A DNA stretch of 64,000 nucleotides from Rhipidocladum racemiflorum (GCA_036346355.1 CM070581.1:47883849-47947848), one strand, 5' to 3'. Positions 45,640 to 55,063 are shown, counted from the first letter of the stretch. Notes: generated from the sequence alone by a model not told the origin. A program made the numbers and translations.

Positions 45640-47033
45640 TACACGGACTATCATATCATGTACAAATATCTCATGGACACCTTTCCTTGCATGTAATATG
45701 AACTCGCGCAATACCCCTAATTATTATAGTCACGGCCAAACCATGACGACGATCGGTTTTCGGCCGCCCGTTCAAAATTAATGTTCGAAGCTATTTTCGA
45801 GGTCAGACGTAGCGGACTTGCTCATTGAGATATGGACTACCAAATCCAGATGAAATATTCCATTTACACCTTTCATTACATGTTATACGAACTCGCGCAA
45901 AACCCCTAATTATCATAGTCGCGGCCGAACCATGACGACGAAGTGTTTTCAGCCGCCCGTAAAAGAGAATGTTCGAACCTATTTTTTGGGTCGGACATAG
46001 CGGACTTGCTCGTTGATATATGGACTACCAAATCCAGATGAAATATTCCATTTACACCTTACATTGCATGTAATACGAACTCGCGCAAAACCCCTAATTA
46101 TCATAGTCGCGGCCGAACCATGACGACGAAGGGTTTTCGGCCGCCCGTAAAAAAAGATTGTTCGAACCTATTTTTTGGGTCGGACGCAGCGGACTCGGTC
46201 ATTGATATATGGAGTACCAAATCCAGACTAAATATTCCATTTACACCTTTCATTGCATGTAATATGAAATCGCGCAAAACCCCTAATTATCATAGTCGCG
46301 GCCGAATCATGACGACGAAGGGTTTTCGGCCGCCCGTAAAAAAGATAGTTCGAAGCCTTTTTTTGGGTCAGACGCAACGGACTTCCTCATTGATATATGG
46401 ACTACCATATTCATAAGAAATATTCCATTTACACCTTTCGTTGCATGTTATACGAACTCGCGCAAAACCCCTAATTATCATAGTTGCGGCCGAACCATGA
46501 CGACGAAGGGTTTTCGGCCGCCCGTAAAAAAGATTGTTCGAAGCTATTTTTTGGGTCAGACATAGCGGACTTGCTCATTGATATATGGACTACCATATCC
46601 AGAAGAAATATTCCATTTACACCTTTCGTTGTATGTTATACGAACTCGCGCAAAACCCCTAATTATCATAGTCGCGGCCGAACCATGACGACGAAGGGTT
46701 TTCGGCCGCCCGTAAAAAGGATTGTTCGAAGCTATTTTTTGGGCCGGACGCAGCGGACTTGCTCATTGAGATATGGACTACCATATCCAGAAGAAATATT
46801 CCATTTACACCTTTCGTTGCATGTTATACGAACTCGCGCAAAACCCCTAATTATCATAGTCGCGGCCGAACCATGACGACGAAGGGTTTTCGGCCGCCCG
46901 TAAAAAAGATTGCTCGAAGCTATTTTTTGGGCCGGATGCAGTGGACTTGCTCATTGATATATGGACTACGAAATCCAAAAGAAATATTCCATTTACACCT
47001 TTCAATTCATGTAATATGAACTCGCGCATTTGT
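45640..47033. repeat. 188-bp tandem satellite inside the MULE, about 7.4 copies
   Basis: The anchor (C/T)CATGACGACGA recurs at 45741, 45930, 46118, 46307, 46495, 46683 and 46871: spacing 188-189 bp. Each unit also holds AACTCGCGCAAAACCCCTAA, TTTTCGGCCGCCCGT, ATTTTTTGGG(T/C)C and GAAATATTCCATTTACACC. Units are 188 rather than 189 bp in most copies, so no frame is conserved and open frames here are not genes. Confidence 0.95.
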
Positions 47034-47170
47034 TGGAAATGGTGATATGAAAAAGGTGATATGACAAAAGGCTGCAAATGGTGATATGAAAAAGCTGATA
47101 TGGCAAAAGGCTGGAAATGGTGATATCACAAGAGGCTGAAATAGATGATATGACAAAAGGCTTAAAAAGC
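47034..47170. repeat. Short interspersed repeat GATATGACAAAAGGCTG
   Basis: Five to six copies of GGTGATATGA(A)AAAGGCTG-like units. The same text recurs at 48500-48720 and 48940-49145 and, inverted, at about 52560-52690. Confidence 0.85.
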
Positions 47171-47214
47171 GTAGTCAGACATACACTTAGGCCCTATGCC
47201 GAGGGGATGCGGCC

Positions 47215-47505
47215 AGCATACATGGAGGCACCGGCACAGGTGGCGGGTGGGAGTCTGCCGAGGGGGCGGGCCCGGCACAAGTGGCGGGAGGGAGTCTGCC
47301 GACTGGGGGGCGGCACAGGTGGCGGGAGGGAGACTGCCGAGGGGGGGGGACAGGTTGCGAGAGGGAGTCTGCTAGAGGGGGCCGCCAAAGGTGGCGGGAG
47401 GGAGTGTTCCGAGGGGGGCGGCACAAGAAATGCGGGAGGGAGTCTACCGGGGGGTGGGCGGCACAGGTAGCGGGAGGGAGTCTGCCGAGGAGGGGGGCCG
47501 GCACC
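47215..47505. repeat. GC-rich minisatellite, about 40-bp units
   Basis: Seven units around GGCGGGAGGGAGTCTGCCGA followed by G runs and GGCACAGGT. Unit length varies 35-48 bp through G-run length. Strongly G-rich on the plus strand, with runs of four or more G at each unit. Confidence 0.9.
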
Positions 47506-47539
47506 TGTTCCCTCGCACCACTAGCTGCATTATTGACGT

Positions 47540-47628
47540 TCGATGATGCATGCATTCTTCTCGCTATAAATTGACAACGCGAGGGGTTTCACAACCCAAA
47601 GAGAAAACGTTGAGCATACATATCCTCA
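47540..47628. promoter_or_regulatory. Promoter of the GRF gene
   Basis: CTATAAATTG with TATA at 47565, 64 bp before the first ATG. TGACG lies at about 47534, and a palindromic GATGCATGCATTC at about 47544. Confidence 0.6.
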
Positions 47629-48299
47629 ATGAACCATCCAGCATTTCATATCGTCTTCCTCGTCTTGCTCGTAACCTCTTCAGCATTCGACGCTTCAGCA
47701 AAAGCAATGTCTCACACGTCAAGATCATCGGTTCCCAATGTAGGGCGGGTGATTTGCCCTCACTGCCATGTGGAAGCTCAAGTTCTCTACTCCACCACTG
47801 CGCCAAATAACGGACGTGTGTTTTATAGATGTCCTTATTTCTCTGTACGTCTAAATGTAATTTGATTTCTTCATGTTTTGATGATTACTCTCCTGCTCGA
47901 GTTTGATATAACCATGCTCGCACTGTTGTGTAGCCTACCGGATGCCAATATTTTCAGTGGGCTGACCGCCTGCATACATCAAGGGAGCATCCTACTACTA
48001 AAATACCAGACAGGACGTTGCCCAGGGTACAGCAGATGATGGACCTCGGGCAGGAATTCAATAGCCTAACGTTACGTGAATTACCGGAAACAGACAGAGA
48101 ACAGCCTGAACAAGAAGATGACCCTGTAGCTTATGATCGGTTCCTTCAGCGCGCCGTTGAAGGAAACCTCGAAGCTGTAGACCCAAATTTATTTGTTCCG
48201 TCTGACTACCATAGCGATGATGATGGCAAACGTGACCGTTGGCAGTTCTTCGAAGATGAGGGCATTGACATCGATAGTGATGATTCGGAAAAGTTCTAA
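47629..48299 (+). CDS. GRF-type zinc-finger protein, intact two-exon gene
   Basis: Exon 1 ends at 47844; intron 47845-47933 (GTACGT...TTGTGTAG); exon 2 47934-48299. The join is in phase 0. The GRF finger reads CPHCHVEAQVLYSTTAPNNG then RVFYRCPYFS|PTGCQYFQWAD, with Cys ligands on both sides of the intron. GRF fingers bind single-stranded or structured nucleic acid in known proteins such as TOP3A, APEX2 and NEIL3. The rest is acidic (EDDPVAYDRFLQ, YHSDDDGKRD, DIDSDDSEKF). The first in-frame ATG (47629) gives a hydrophobic leader, FHIVFLVLLVTSSAFDASA; starting at 47707 (MSHTSRSS) gives 167 aa without it. No stop or frameshift, the only cargo gene so preserved apart from its start ambiguity. Confidence 0.82.
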
Positions 48300-49280
48300 T
48301 GCTGTTATGTGTTATGTGTTGTACTGTAATGCAGTTTGTACTACAATGAAGCTTTATGTTATGTTTACCAAGTTATTGTAGGTTATATTTTTCGGTTCAA
48401 TGGAGCAGTATTTTTTCCCGTGTATGGACTACCATATTCACCGACAATAATCATTCAACCTTGCGTCCTTTTGTATGCTAGCCGATATCCCACAAAGCTG
48501 AATATGACGATACGACAAAAGGCTGAAAAAGGTGATATGACGAATGAACGTATTAAAAATAAACAACAATGACAAATAGCTCGAAAAACTGACATGACAA
48601 AAGGCTGACAATGGTGATATGCCAAAAGGCTGAGAAGGGTGACATGACAACACGCTTAAAACACTGATAGGACTAACTGCAGAAAAGATGCCAATTCAGA
48701 ATGTTGAAAAATGTGAAATGACAACAAGTGGGTTGCTTGCCTGGCAGGTGGGGCATGATGGCCCTCCTGCTCGCCAGTGCGCCACGTGGGCTAGTCATCC
48801 GACTGGTGCGGCCTGAACGCCTTCCTGCTGACCTGGGCGCCACGCAGGTCGGTCGCCCGACGAGTGGGGCATGAACGCCCGCTTGGGCGCTACCTTGTGT
48901 CCTTTCGTCTGTTAGCTGAAATGCCACAAAGCTGAATATGATGATATGACAAAAGGCTGAAAAGGGTTATATGACAAATGAACGTATTAGAAATAAACAA
49001 CAATGACAAATAGCTCCAAATGCTGATATGACAAAAGGCTGACAATGGTGATATGCCAAAAGGCTGACAAGGGTGATAACACAACACGCATGCAGAAAAA
49101 GCTGCCATGACAGAAGGCTGAAAAACGTGATATGACAACAAGTGGGGCGGTTGCCCGGCGAGTGGGGCCTGTTGGCCAGCCTGTTCACCAGGCCGCCATG
49201 TGGCCCGGACTCCCGTCGAGTGGGGCCTGTTGGCCCGCCTGCTCGCCAGGCTGCCACGTAGGCTGATCGCCCGTGCGAGG
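48300..49280. repeat. Spacer with two repeated blocks
   Basis: No gene seen. Blocks at 48470-48890 and 48893-49265 resemble each other: each has GATATGACAAAAGGCTG units followed by a GC-rich part with CGAGTGGGGC, GCTCGCCAG and GCCACGTGG/GCCACGTAGG units of about 50 bp. The second block ends just before the TATA at 49285. Confidence 0.7.
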
Positions 49281-49392
49281 AGCCTATATGTATGTGACTC
49301 CATGACCAGCGGTTTCACGCTCTTTCTTGCTCCTAGGGACGTTGCTTTGTGCCCTTTCAACTCCTACGTCTGAAACCCTTGGTCTTGCTCCA
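49281..49392 (+). promoter_or_regulatory. Promoter of the PF04195-type gene
   Basis: CCTATATGTATG with the TATA core at 49285, 108 bp before the ATG at 49393. Confidence 0.5.
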
Positions 49393-51521
49393 ATGGCGCA
49401 ATCCTTCCCAGCTTCCTCTGTCGACAGGGCGAGGGTGGCGGCACTCTCCAGGATTGCGGTCGAGGGTTCCCTCCAACTCTGCCATTGAACCCTCGCACCG
49501 CGGTGCGAACCCGGGGAGATCATCGTCTTCGCCTGGGGATTGCTGGCGGGCTTGGTTTCGCCCTTCTCCAAATTCTTCTTCACTGTCCTCCACTTCTACG
49601 AAATCAGCCACCTTCACCTCACTCCCAACTCTGTCCTCACCCTCACTATCTTCGCACACCTCTGCGAGATGTTCGTAAGGGTAATGCCCAATCTTCCTCT
49701 CTTCCGGTACTTCTACACTCTCCGTGGGCTCGCCGATGGTGAGGCCGTGGGGAGTTGCCATTTTCGCCTCCGCGACGGGTCGGCTGCCCGCTACATTTCT
49801 TTCCAGGCGAAGTCGAAGTGGAAGGCGTGGCGGAACGACTGGCTGTATGCCCGCGACGATAGTGGGATCGATGCTCTCGTAGTGCCCAGCGTGCCAGCGG
49901 ATGCCCGCGAGAGTTGGGGCTCGCTTGTCGAGGAGACAACAGTCGTCCTGTCGATGGCGGCCCGCGTCAACTGGCTGCGAGATGCTGGCCTGACCGGGGC
50001 GCTGGTAGTCCGGGACTTTGTTGGCCGGAGGATCAGCCCCCTTCGTCGACGTGCCCGCCCGGCATGGCAGTACTCCGGTGACAACAACATGACCTGCACG
50101 CACCTGGGCCATGAGTTTCCCAGTCTCCTTATGAGTGCGTACCTTTTTTGTGGTCGCCATCAACCAATAGTCTTGTCTTCCTTTCTTCGGCAGGTGAAGG
50201 GAACTTGGACGGTCCTGCAATCTCCAAATGGCTGACCGGACTGCTCCCGCCAATACTGGGCGGTCTGGATTTCCCCACCTGGCTCCAGCCTCTATGCCAT
50301 CTAGAGTTCGCAGAGCGCCTCCGGATCATCAAGATGTTTCCTGCGATGGACTCCATCGGCCCTGCGGCGCTGCTGGCCCACGGTCCCTTCATAATCATGG
50401 ACTCGGGCTCTGCTGAGGATCGGAGCGGCCGTAAGAACCCGGTCCATTCGGACGCCTCAGGTGCTATCCCAAAAAGTCCTCGCACCGAGGACCGGACTCC
50501 GGCGGCGGCGTCTTCATCTTCGGTGATGACGTCCGCTGCCCGGGATTCGGCACTAGCTCCACCGACGACAACTCCTTCGGTGCTGTCCCCGTCGGTGCCA
50601 ACTCCATCGAAATCCGCTCTGCCCACGCCAACTCCGGTGGTGCCGACCACATTGGCACCAAGGCTCACTGGCACTGCCCGCCAGGGCGTGCTCGCGCTGC
50701 CAACGACTGCATTTAGCTTTCGGTTGCCTCCGAGGGCGGCCGCCCAAGGTGCTCCACCCGACGCCTTCGAAACCGCCCACGTGGATGTCGTCGGCGCCAG
50801 CACTTCTGCCCAGCCCGCTTCGGTCATTCCCAACGCTTCAACCTCCCGCCTGGCCACGCTGCTTGCCAAACTTGGCAAGGTGCACGCATCCTCGTCAGCC
50901 CTCCTCATGGCGGCCATCCAGCACAAAGCGCAACTGGCCGAACAGATCATGGCGCTGAACGAGGAGAAGGACAAAGCGGAGGCACTGCTAGCCCAGGAGA
51001 GGGTGACTGCGGCGGCCCTGCTCACGCAAGCGCATGAGGCCAAGGCGGCGTAGGAGGAGGTGGCGGGGGAGCTGTGTCGCACGCTGCACAACCTCACCAT
51101 CATGCTCGGACCAGCTTACCAGTGCATGGCGATATGCCTACGGCCGCTTGGGGTGGCCCTTCGCGAGCCGATCGAGCCATCAGCCCTGCAGTACACCCAT
51201 AGCATTACTCGGGTTGCCGAGGCACTCAACAGCTTGCCTGCCGCCTTGGCCGCTCGCTCCACACGAGAAGGGCAGGAAGTTGTGGTTACCACTGCGACGT
51301 TCGTGCTGGCCTGCTGCGCTAGCCGCGATGCCTCATTCGATCTGATGGTTGTTGCCGCCGGTATTGAGGGAGACGAGGCTCAGGTACACGCGCGAGTGCG
51401 CGAGGCGGCGGTGCACGTGGCCGGGCTGATGGAGGTTCAAGACGTGGACATCACCGCCGCGACGCCGCAGGACGAGGCTGAGGACACCGCAGGCCAGATC
51501 CAAATCATCGACGAGGAGTGA
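49393..51521 (+). pseudogene. PF04195-type ('putative gypsy-type transposon') gene inside the MULE
   Basis: ATG at 49393 (MAQSFPASSVDRARV). A TGA at 49486 interrupts; then EPGEIIVFAWGLLAG, FFTVLHFYEISHLHLTPNSV, FAHLCEMF, FRLRDGSAARYISFQ, KWKAWRNDWLY: the same family as 10503-13086, but only loosely similar. A 59-nt intron (50135-50193) joins in phase to EGNLDGPAISKWLTG, then a long Ser/Thr/Pro/Ala-rich part, a coiled coil (KAQLAEQIMALNEEKDKAEALL) and, after a TAG at 51051, EEVAGELCRTLHNLTIML to the stop at 51521. The intron position after the conserved domain differs from that in the Tat antisense gene. Function unknown; otherwise readable for about 690 codons. Confidence 0.82.
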
Positions 51522-51851
51522 CTGCCAGGGCCACCACCTTTATTTGTTTTCACTACTTCTTTGCCTTATTCATCTGTACTCGAAAGACTACATCAGTAGT
51601 CTCAGTGAAATTATAACTTAGTCCGTCCGTTGACCACGAGTTTTCTCAGCCCCTTCAGTTGCATTGTGAAGAAGCTCAATAAAGTACTCAGCTTTAACTC
51701 CACCCTAGTAATATGACAGCTCGCGCTATGGGTAGGCGTGTCATAAACGAAAGCATCCATTAAAATGAGATAAAATAGACCACGCAAACTGAACCGTTCC
51801 ATTGCACGACATAAAAAAAGATGTAAACATGCATGACGCGTACATCACGGA
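51522..51851. other. 3' flank of the PF04195-type gene
   Basis: No coding. AATATGACAGCTCGCGCTATG and GTCATAAACGAAAGCATCCAT near 51700-51770 recur, diverged, at about 52860-52930. Confidence 0.6.
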
Positions 51852-52337
51852 CTAGTGCACAACTGCAGAAAAAACTAACACAAGGATAACTACATACATC
51901 ATCTTTTCTAACCACTTTATGTGATCTAAAATACGCTCCACCTTAAACGTTAGCATGTTAAGTTTTTGCTCAACGTCCATCCTCTGCTCTTCCCCGGCTA
52001 GGGTCCTCTCTGGTACTATCGTAGTAGGATGCTCTCTCGGTGTATTCAAGTTGTCTGCCCACTGAAAATATTGGCATCCTGTAGACTGCATGACGGTGCA
52101 AACATTGTTATATTATTACCAACTCGCGCAGGAGAGTAATCATCGAAAAACCTGAAGAAATCAAAATATATTTTGACTTACAGAGAAATTAGGGCACTAA
52201 TAAAACACCCGACCGTTATTTGTCGGAGTGGTAGAGTAAAACACATTAGCTTCTACGTGGCAATTAGAGCAATTGACCCGTCTTGCGTTGGCAAGCGCAA
52301 GGGCCCTACGATTCGTTGAGCTTCAGGTCTGAGACAT
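51852..52337 (-). pseudogene. Inverted, damaged GRF zinc-finger gene
   Basis: Exon 2 (52085-51852) reads STGCQYFQWADNLNTPREHP and ends in a Leu-rich coiled coil (VEQKLNMLTFKVERILDHI) and a hydrophobic helix MYVVILVLVFSAVVH, a tail-anchor-like end. Plant GRF proteins with such a tail are known. Intron 52181-52086 matches that of the plus copy. Exon 1 has an early TGA after ATG TCT CAG ACC and a TAG within the finger (RVFY*CPNF). Compared with 47629-48299 the finger and intron are clearly homologous, but the C-terminal parts differ. Confidence 0.8.
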
Positions 52338-52399
52338 GGCCTTAACAGAAGAGACGAAGTGGGATGATGAAGAAGTACTGAGAAAGAGGAAGAAGAGGA

Positions 52400-52460
52400 T
52401 ATGAAAATGCTCAGTGTGGAATGTATGTGCTGGGTGCCTCCGTATTTATAGCAACCAACA
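52400..52460 (-). promoter_or_regulatory. TATA box of the inverted GRF copy
   Basis: On the minus strand GCTATAAATACGG at about 52452-52440, some 105 bp before the ATG at 52337. Confidence 0.5.
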
Positions 52461-52529
52461 TGTTGTGTAAGTGGCCTATCAAAGCTACTGCCAGTGTGTT
52501 CAATTCGAGCTGATAAATTAGTACCCAAC

Positions 52530-53000
52530 GTGTTGTCATTTCACTCTGACAAAGCTGCTGTCGTCTTTTCTAGCTTTTTGGTCAAATCAGTTTTCCAAAT
52601 GTGTTTTCATGTCAACTATTTCATCTTTTGTCATATCAGCTTTTGCAACCTTATGCCGTATCACATCTTCTAGCTTTTGTCATCCGCAAAACTGTAGAAA
52701 GCATTCTAGCTGACCTTGTCGCTTTGCTTCGAGATTCCTAGTGCTTTGTTGCTTTGTGGTGTGCAGAGTGTTGTCCAATCAGTCACTTTTACTTTCTCAA
52801 ACGATGTGAGAACACAACACATCCGCGTCTGCTTTTCCAACCTACTGTATGCATGACACAGCATTGTCGTGTCATAAATGAAAGCATCCATCACCTTTGG
52901 CGAAGCGTGACAGCTCGTGCAGCTTTTCCTAAGCGCGACAGCTCGTGCAGCTTTCACAAAGCATGATAGTCATTGCAGCTTTCATACAGTCATTGCAGCT
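52530..53000. repeat. Short repeats in inverted orientation
   Basis: TTTTGTCATATCAGCTTTTG (52630 area) is the inverse of the GATATGACAAAAGGCTG family. From 52900 a second short family, GACAGCTCGTGCAGCTTT / GTCATTGCAGCTTTCAT, is repeated four times. Confidence 0.75.
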
Positions 53001-53139
53001 TTCATCATGGGTCACAGCCATGCTCCAGTTATGTGGAGAAGCCCCTCACCAACACTGCAATGCAAAAACCGGCTGAGGGAGTGATAGACATCCACTACCA
53101 CCATACCAGAAATAAAATTTAGCCGAATCTCTCCTACGG

Positions 53140-53244
53140 CTAGTGGCTGGCTATTTAAACCCCAGCGGTCGACTCCGAATAATCACACGAAGCAAGCAAT
53201 CCAAACCACGAAGCACAAGTTCGCCGCCCAACCAACCGGTGCCA
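53140..53244 (+). promoter_or_regulatory. Promoter of the small Cys-rich gene
   Basis: GGCTATTTAAACC at 53150 is TATA-like, 93 bp before the ATG at 53245. Confidence 0.5.
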
Positions 53245-53829
53245 ATGGAGTTCCCTTCGCCCCCAAGGCACAGCGTTGTCGAATCCATCCCTGAAGGCAC
53301 AGAGGTCCCCATGTGCCTATGCGGGGATCCTTGCCGCTTTTGGCAGTCTGTAGACAACTCATACACATACGGTAGAGGTACTAGAGCTGCCGCAACCATG
53401 ACTCTGAGCCAATGCTGGGGATGCGGATGCGGCGGAGAAGCCCGGTATGTTCGTACTTGCATTTGGTGTTACATCAGACCGTCAAAACCTTAACACTACT
53501 GTACCATCTGTTGTCACCAACTTCAGCCTCCATTATGCGAGTTCATCAGATTCTATGACGCGGAGCAGACTCCTGAGATGGAGAGGATGCAGAATTGGGA
53601 GTACTCGCATCGCAGAGCTATGGTAGAGCTGCAGTGCCGTGAGCAGCAGAAGGAGGAGAAGCGCATGAAGGTTGGCGAAGAAATGCGTGCAGAGAGGGAG
53701 GCCGAACGGCAGCGCCTGACGGCCGAGCGGGAGGCCGAGCGTGAGAGGAAGTGCGAGAGGGCGGCTAGGACCAGGGCGGCAGGCACGGATGGGTTGCGTA
53801 AGGGGAAATATCCCCGGCGCACTCAGTAG
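53245..53829 (+). CDS. Small Cys-rich / coiled-coil gene in the MULE
   Basis: ATG at 53245 (MEFPSPPRHSVVES). Exon 1 to about 53444 holds VPMCLCGDPCRFWQS and CWGCGCGGEAR, a Cys-rich finger perhaps related to GRF-type fingers. A GT-AG gap (53445-53526) leads to PPLCEFIRFYDAEQTPEMER, then a 50-residue Arg/Glu coiled coil (REQQKEEKRMKVGEEMRAER), ending GKYPRRTQ. The splice leaves the two frames out of step by one base, so either one indel exists or the splice site differs. Partner or target unknown. Proteins of this layout occur as repeats in grass genomes, but I cannot assign a name. Confidence 0.55.
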
Positions 53830-54359
53830 TTTAGCAAAAGGCCCCTTGTTGTTTCGTTCACCTAAGGCATGTTAACTTCAAGCCATTATTTCTGCATTTC
53901 CTATGCTGTAATGTTATGTTGTTGCCGTTATTTCGTTCACTACAAGGGCTATCCGTTGCAATGTCGTTAATTCTGTCTCAATAAGCTGAACTATTGATAA
54001 CATGAGTGCTCATTGTCGACTATACTTAGGGTTATTGCACTAGACTTACCGAAATTTGATTTTTTTTAAATACATGTTAGACAGTATTTCATGTTTCGTT
54101 TAAGTTGTATTTGAAAACTGAAATTTTGGCAAAGCGTTGAAATTGCCTAGTACCATTACCGAAATAGCAAACAGAGCCAGCAAGCAAAGTGCTGTCGGAA
54201 TCACTTTGCTTTAGCCCGCCTTAGCCGAAGTTTCAATTTTTGGTATTACACTTGGCCGAACTTTGATATTTTTGTAATGGTTCAATGCTTGGACGAAATT
54301 TCAATGCTTTGCTGAAATGTCAAATTTCAGTTTTGATCTCGCCCGAATTTTCAGTTTTC
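53830..54359. other. AT-rich inner flank of the right TIR
   Basis: No coding. It has many CGAAATTT/AAATTTCG units, a diffuse extension of the TIR sequence type. Confidence 0.6.
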
Positions 54360-54537
54360 AAATACAAGTTAAACGAAATTTTAGTTTTCAAATACAACTT
54401 AAACGAAATTTCGAGTTTCGGGAAATAATAAACGAATTTTTATATTTCGGATATGACTGGGTTTTCCGTAAATACGTAAACATGTTGTTTAGATTTGTAA
54501 ACACGGGTAACAAATACGGGTAACAAATTGTATAGAT
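54360..54537 (-). repeat. Internal second copy of the right MULE end
   Basis: ACGTAAACATGTTGTTTAGA and TTGTATAGATTTCC repeat, in the same order, the terminal GCAAACATGTTGTGTATA and TTGTATAGTATTCC at 54781-54835. The right end therefore has a partly duplicated terminus about 300 bp inside the true one. Confidence 0.75.
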
Positions 54538-54840
54538 TTCCAAAAAAAAAATAAAAAAAGGCATAGCCGAAATATGGGGATTCGGGTATGAGGTGGCAGC
54601 TCATACCCGAAATTTGAGGATTCGGGTATGAGGTGCCACCTCATACCCGAAATTTGAGGTTTCCTTTTCAACCAAAACCGAAATTTCAAATTTCAAATAC
54701 GCTTAAAACGAAATTTGAGGATTCGGTAAAGGGTAAACGAAATTTGAGGTTTCGGGAATAGTAGAGATTTTTGTAAATATGCAAACATGTTGTGTATATC
54801 TGTAAATACGTGACATGAGTTGTATAGTATTCCAAATTTT
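54538..54840 (-). repeat. Right terminal inverted repeat of the MULE
   Basis: Inverse of 39101-39402 with scattered differences. It contains two copies of the GGTATGAGGTG palindrome (about 54586-54612 and 54628-54654; the first is imperfect) against one in the left TIR. It ends TATTCCAAATTTT, followed by the duplication CTGACGGAGT (54841-54850). Confidence 0.9.
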
Positions 54841-54850
54841 CTGACGGAGT

Positions 54851-55063
54851 GGGGCGAGATCGATGTTGGCCTATGGCGTTTGGTTGGTATTGAGTCATTT
54901 CTTCAGAGTTCATCCAATGGTGCAGTTGCTAACTCTGACACCTTAATGAATAAAGTTTGGCGGTATGCACTTGTCATTTCATGCATTGGATTGGTCGGCA
55001 TTTTGAGTAGTCAAGTTCAGGCGTTACATTGGCCCAACTGATTTGAAAATTGCCTGAGATGGT
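54851..55063 (+). repeat. Continuation of the LTR cut by the MULE
   Basis: Non-coding sequence between the MULE duplication and the solo LTR. It carries the first target copy ATGGT at 55059-55063. Assigned to the LTR of 36579-39100 by position and by the LTR-type end at 57365. Confidence 0.5.

Larger units (their letters stand above)
39101..54840 (+). mobile_element. 15.7-kb Mutator-like element with long TIRs and several cargo genes
   Basis: The ends match in inverted orientation over about 300 bp and are flanked by the perfect 10-bp duplication CTGACGGAGT. Inside, left to right: mudrA-type transposase, plant-mobile-domain gene, 188-bp tandem array, GC-rich minisatellite, GRF zinc-finger gene, PF04195-type gene, inverted GRF pseudogene, Cys-rich/coiled-coil gene. 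The transposase lacks its C-H-rich segment and has two TAG stops, so this copy is probably immobile without help. Most MULEs are a few kilobases, so the size and gene number are unusual. All cargo lies within a single pair of TIRs and one TSD. Confidence 0.9.

Noticed and set aside
46120..47019. Open frames of 86-130 codons repeating RKTPNYHSRGRTMTTKGFRPPV
   Set aside because: They are translations of the 188-bp array; most units are not a multiple of three, so the frame changes unit by unit. Not coding.
47217..47574. ORFs over the GC-rich minisatellite
   Set aside because: Gly/Arg or Pro/Ser repeats generated by the 40-bp units.
43387..51053. Programmed TAG readthrough or recoding in the MULE genes
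   Set aside because: Attractive because nearly all stops are TAG, but no readthrough context was identified and CHG deamination explains the pattern more simply. Kept as a finding about mutation only.
49357..51103. Long minus-strand ORFs (298 and 324 codons) over the PF04195-type gene
   Set aside because: GC-rich shadow frames of the plus-strand gene, which alone has domain matches and an in-phase intron.
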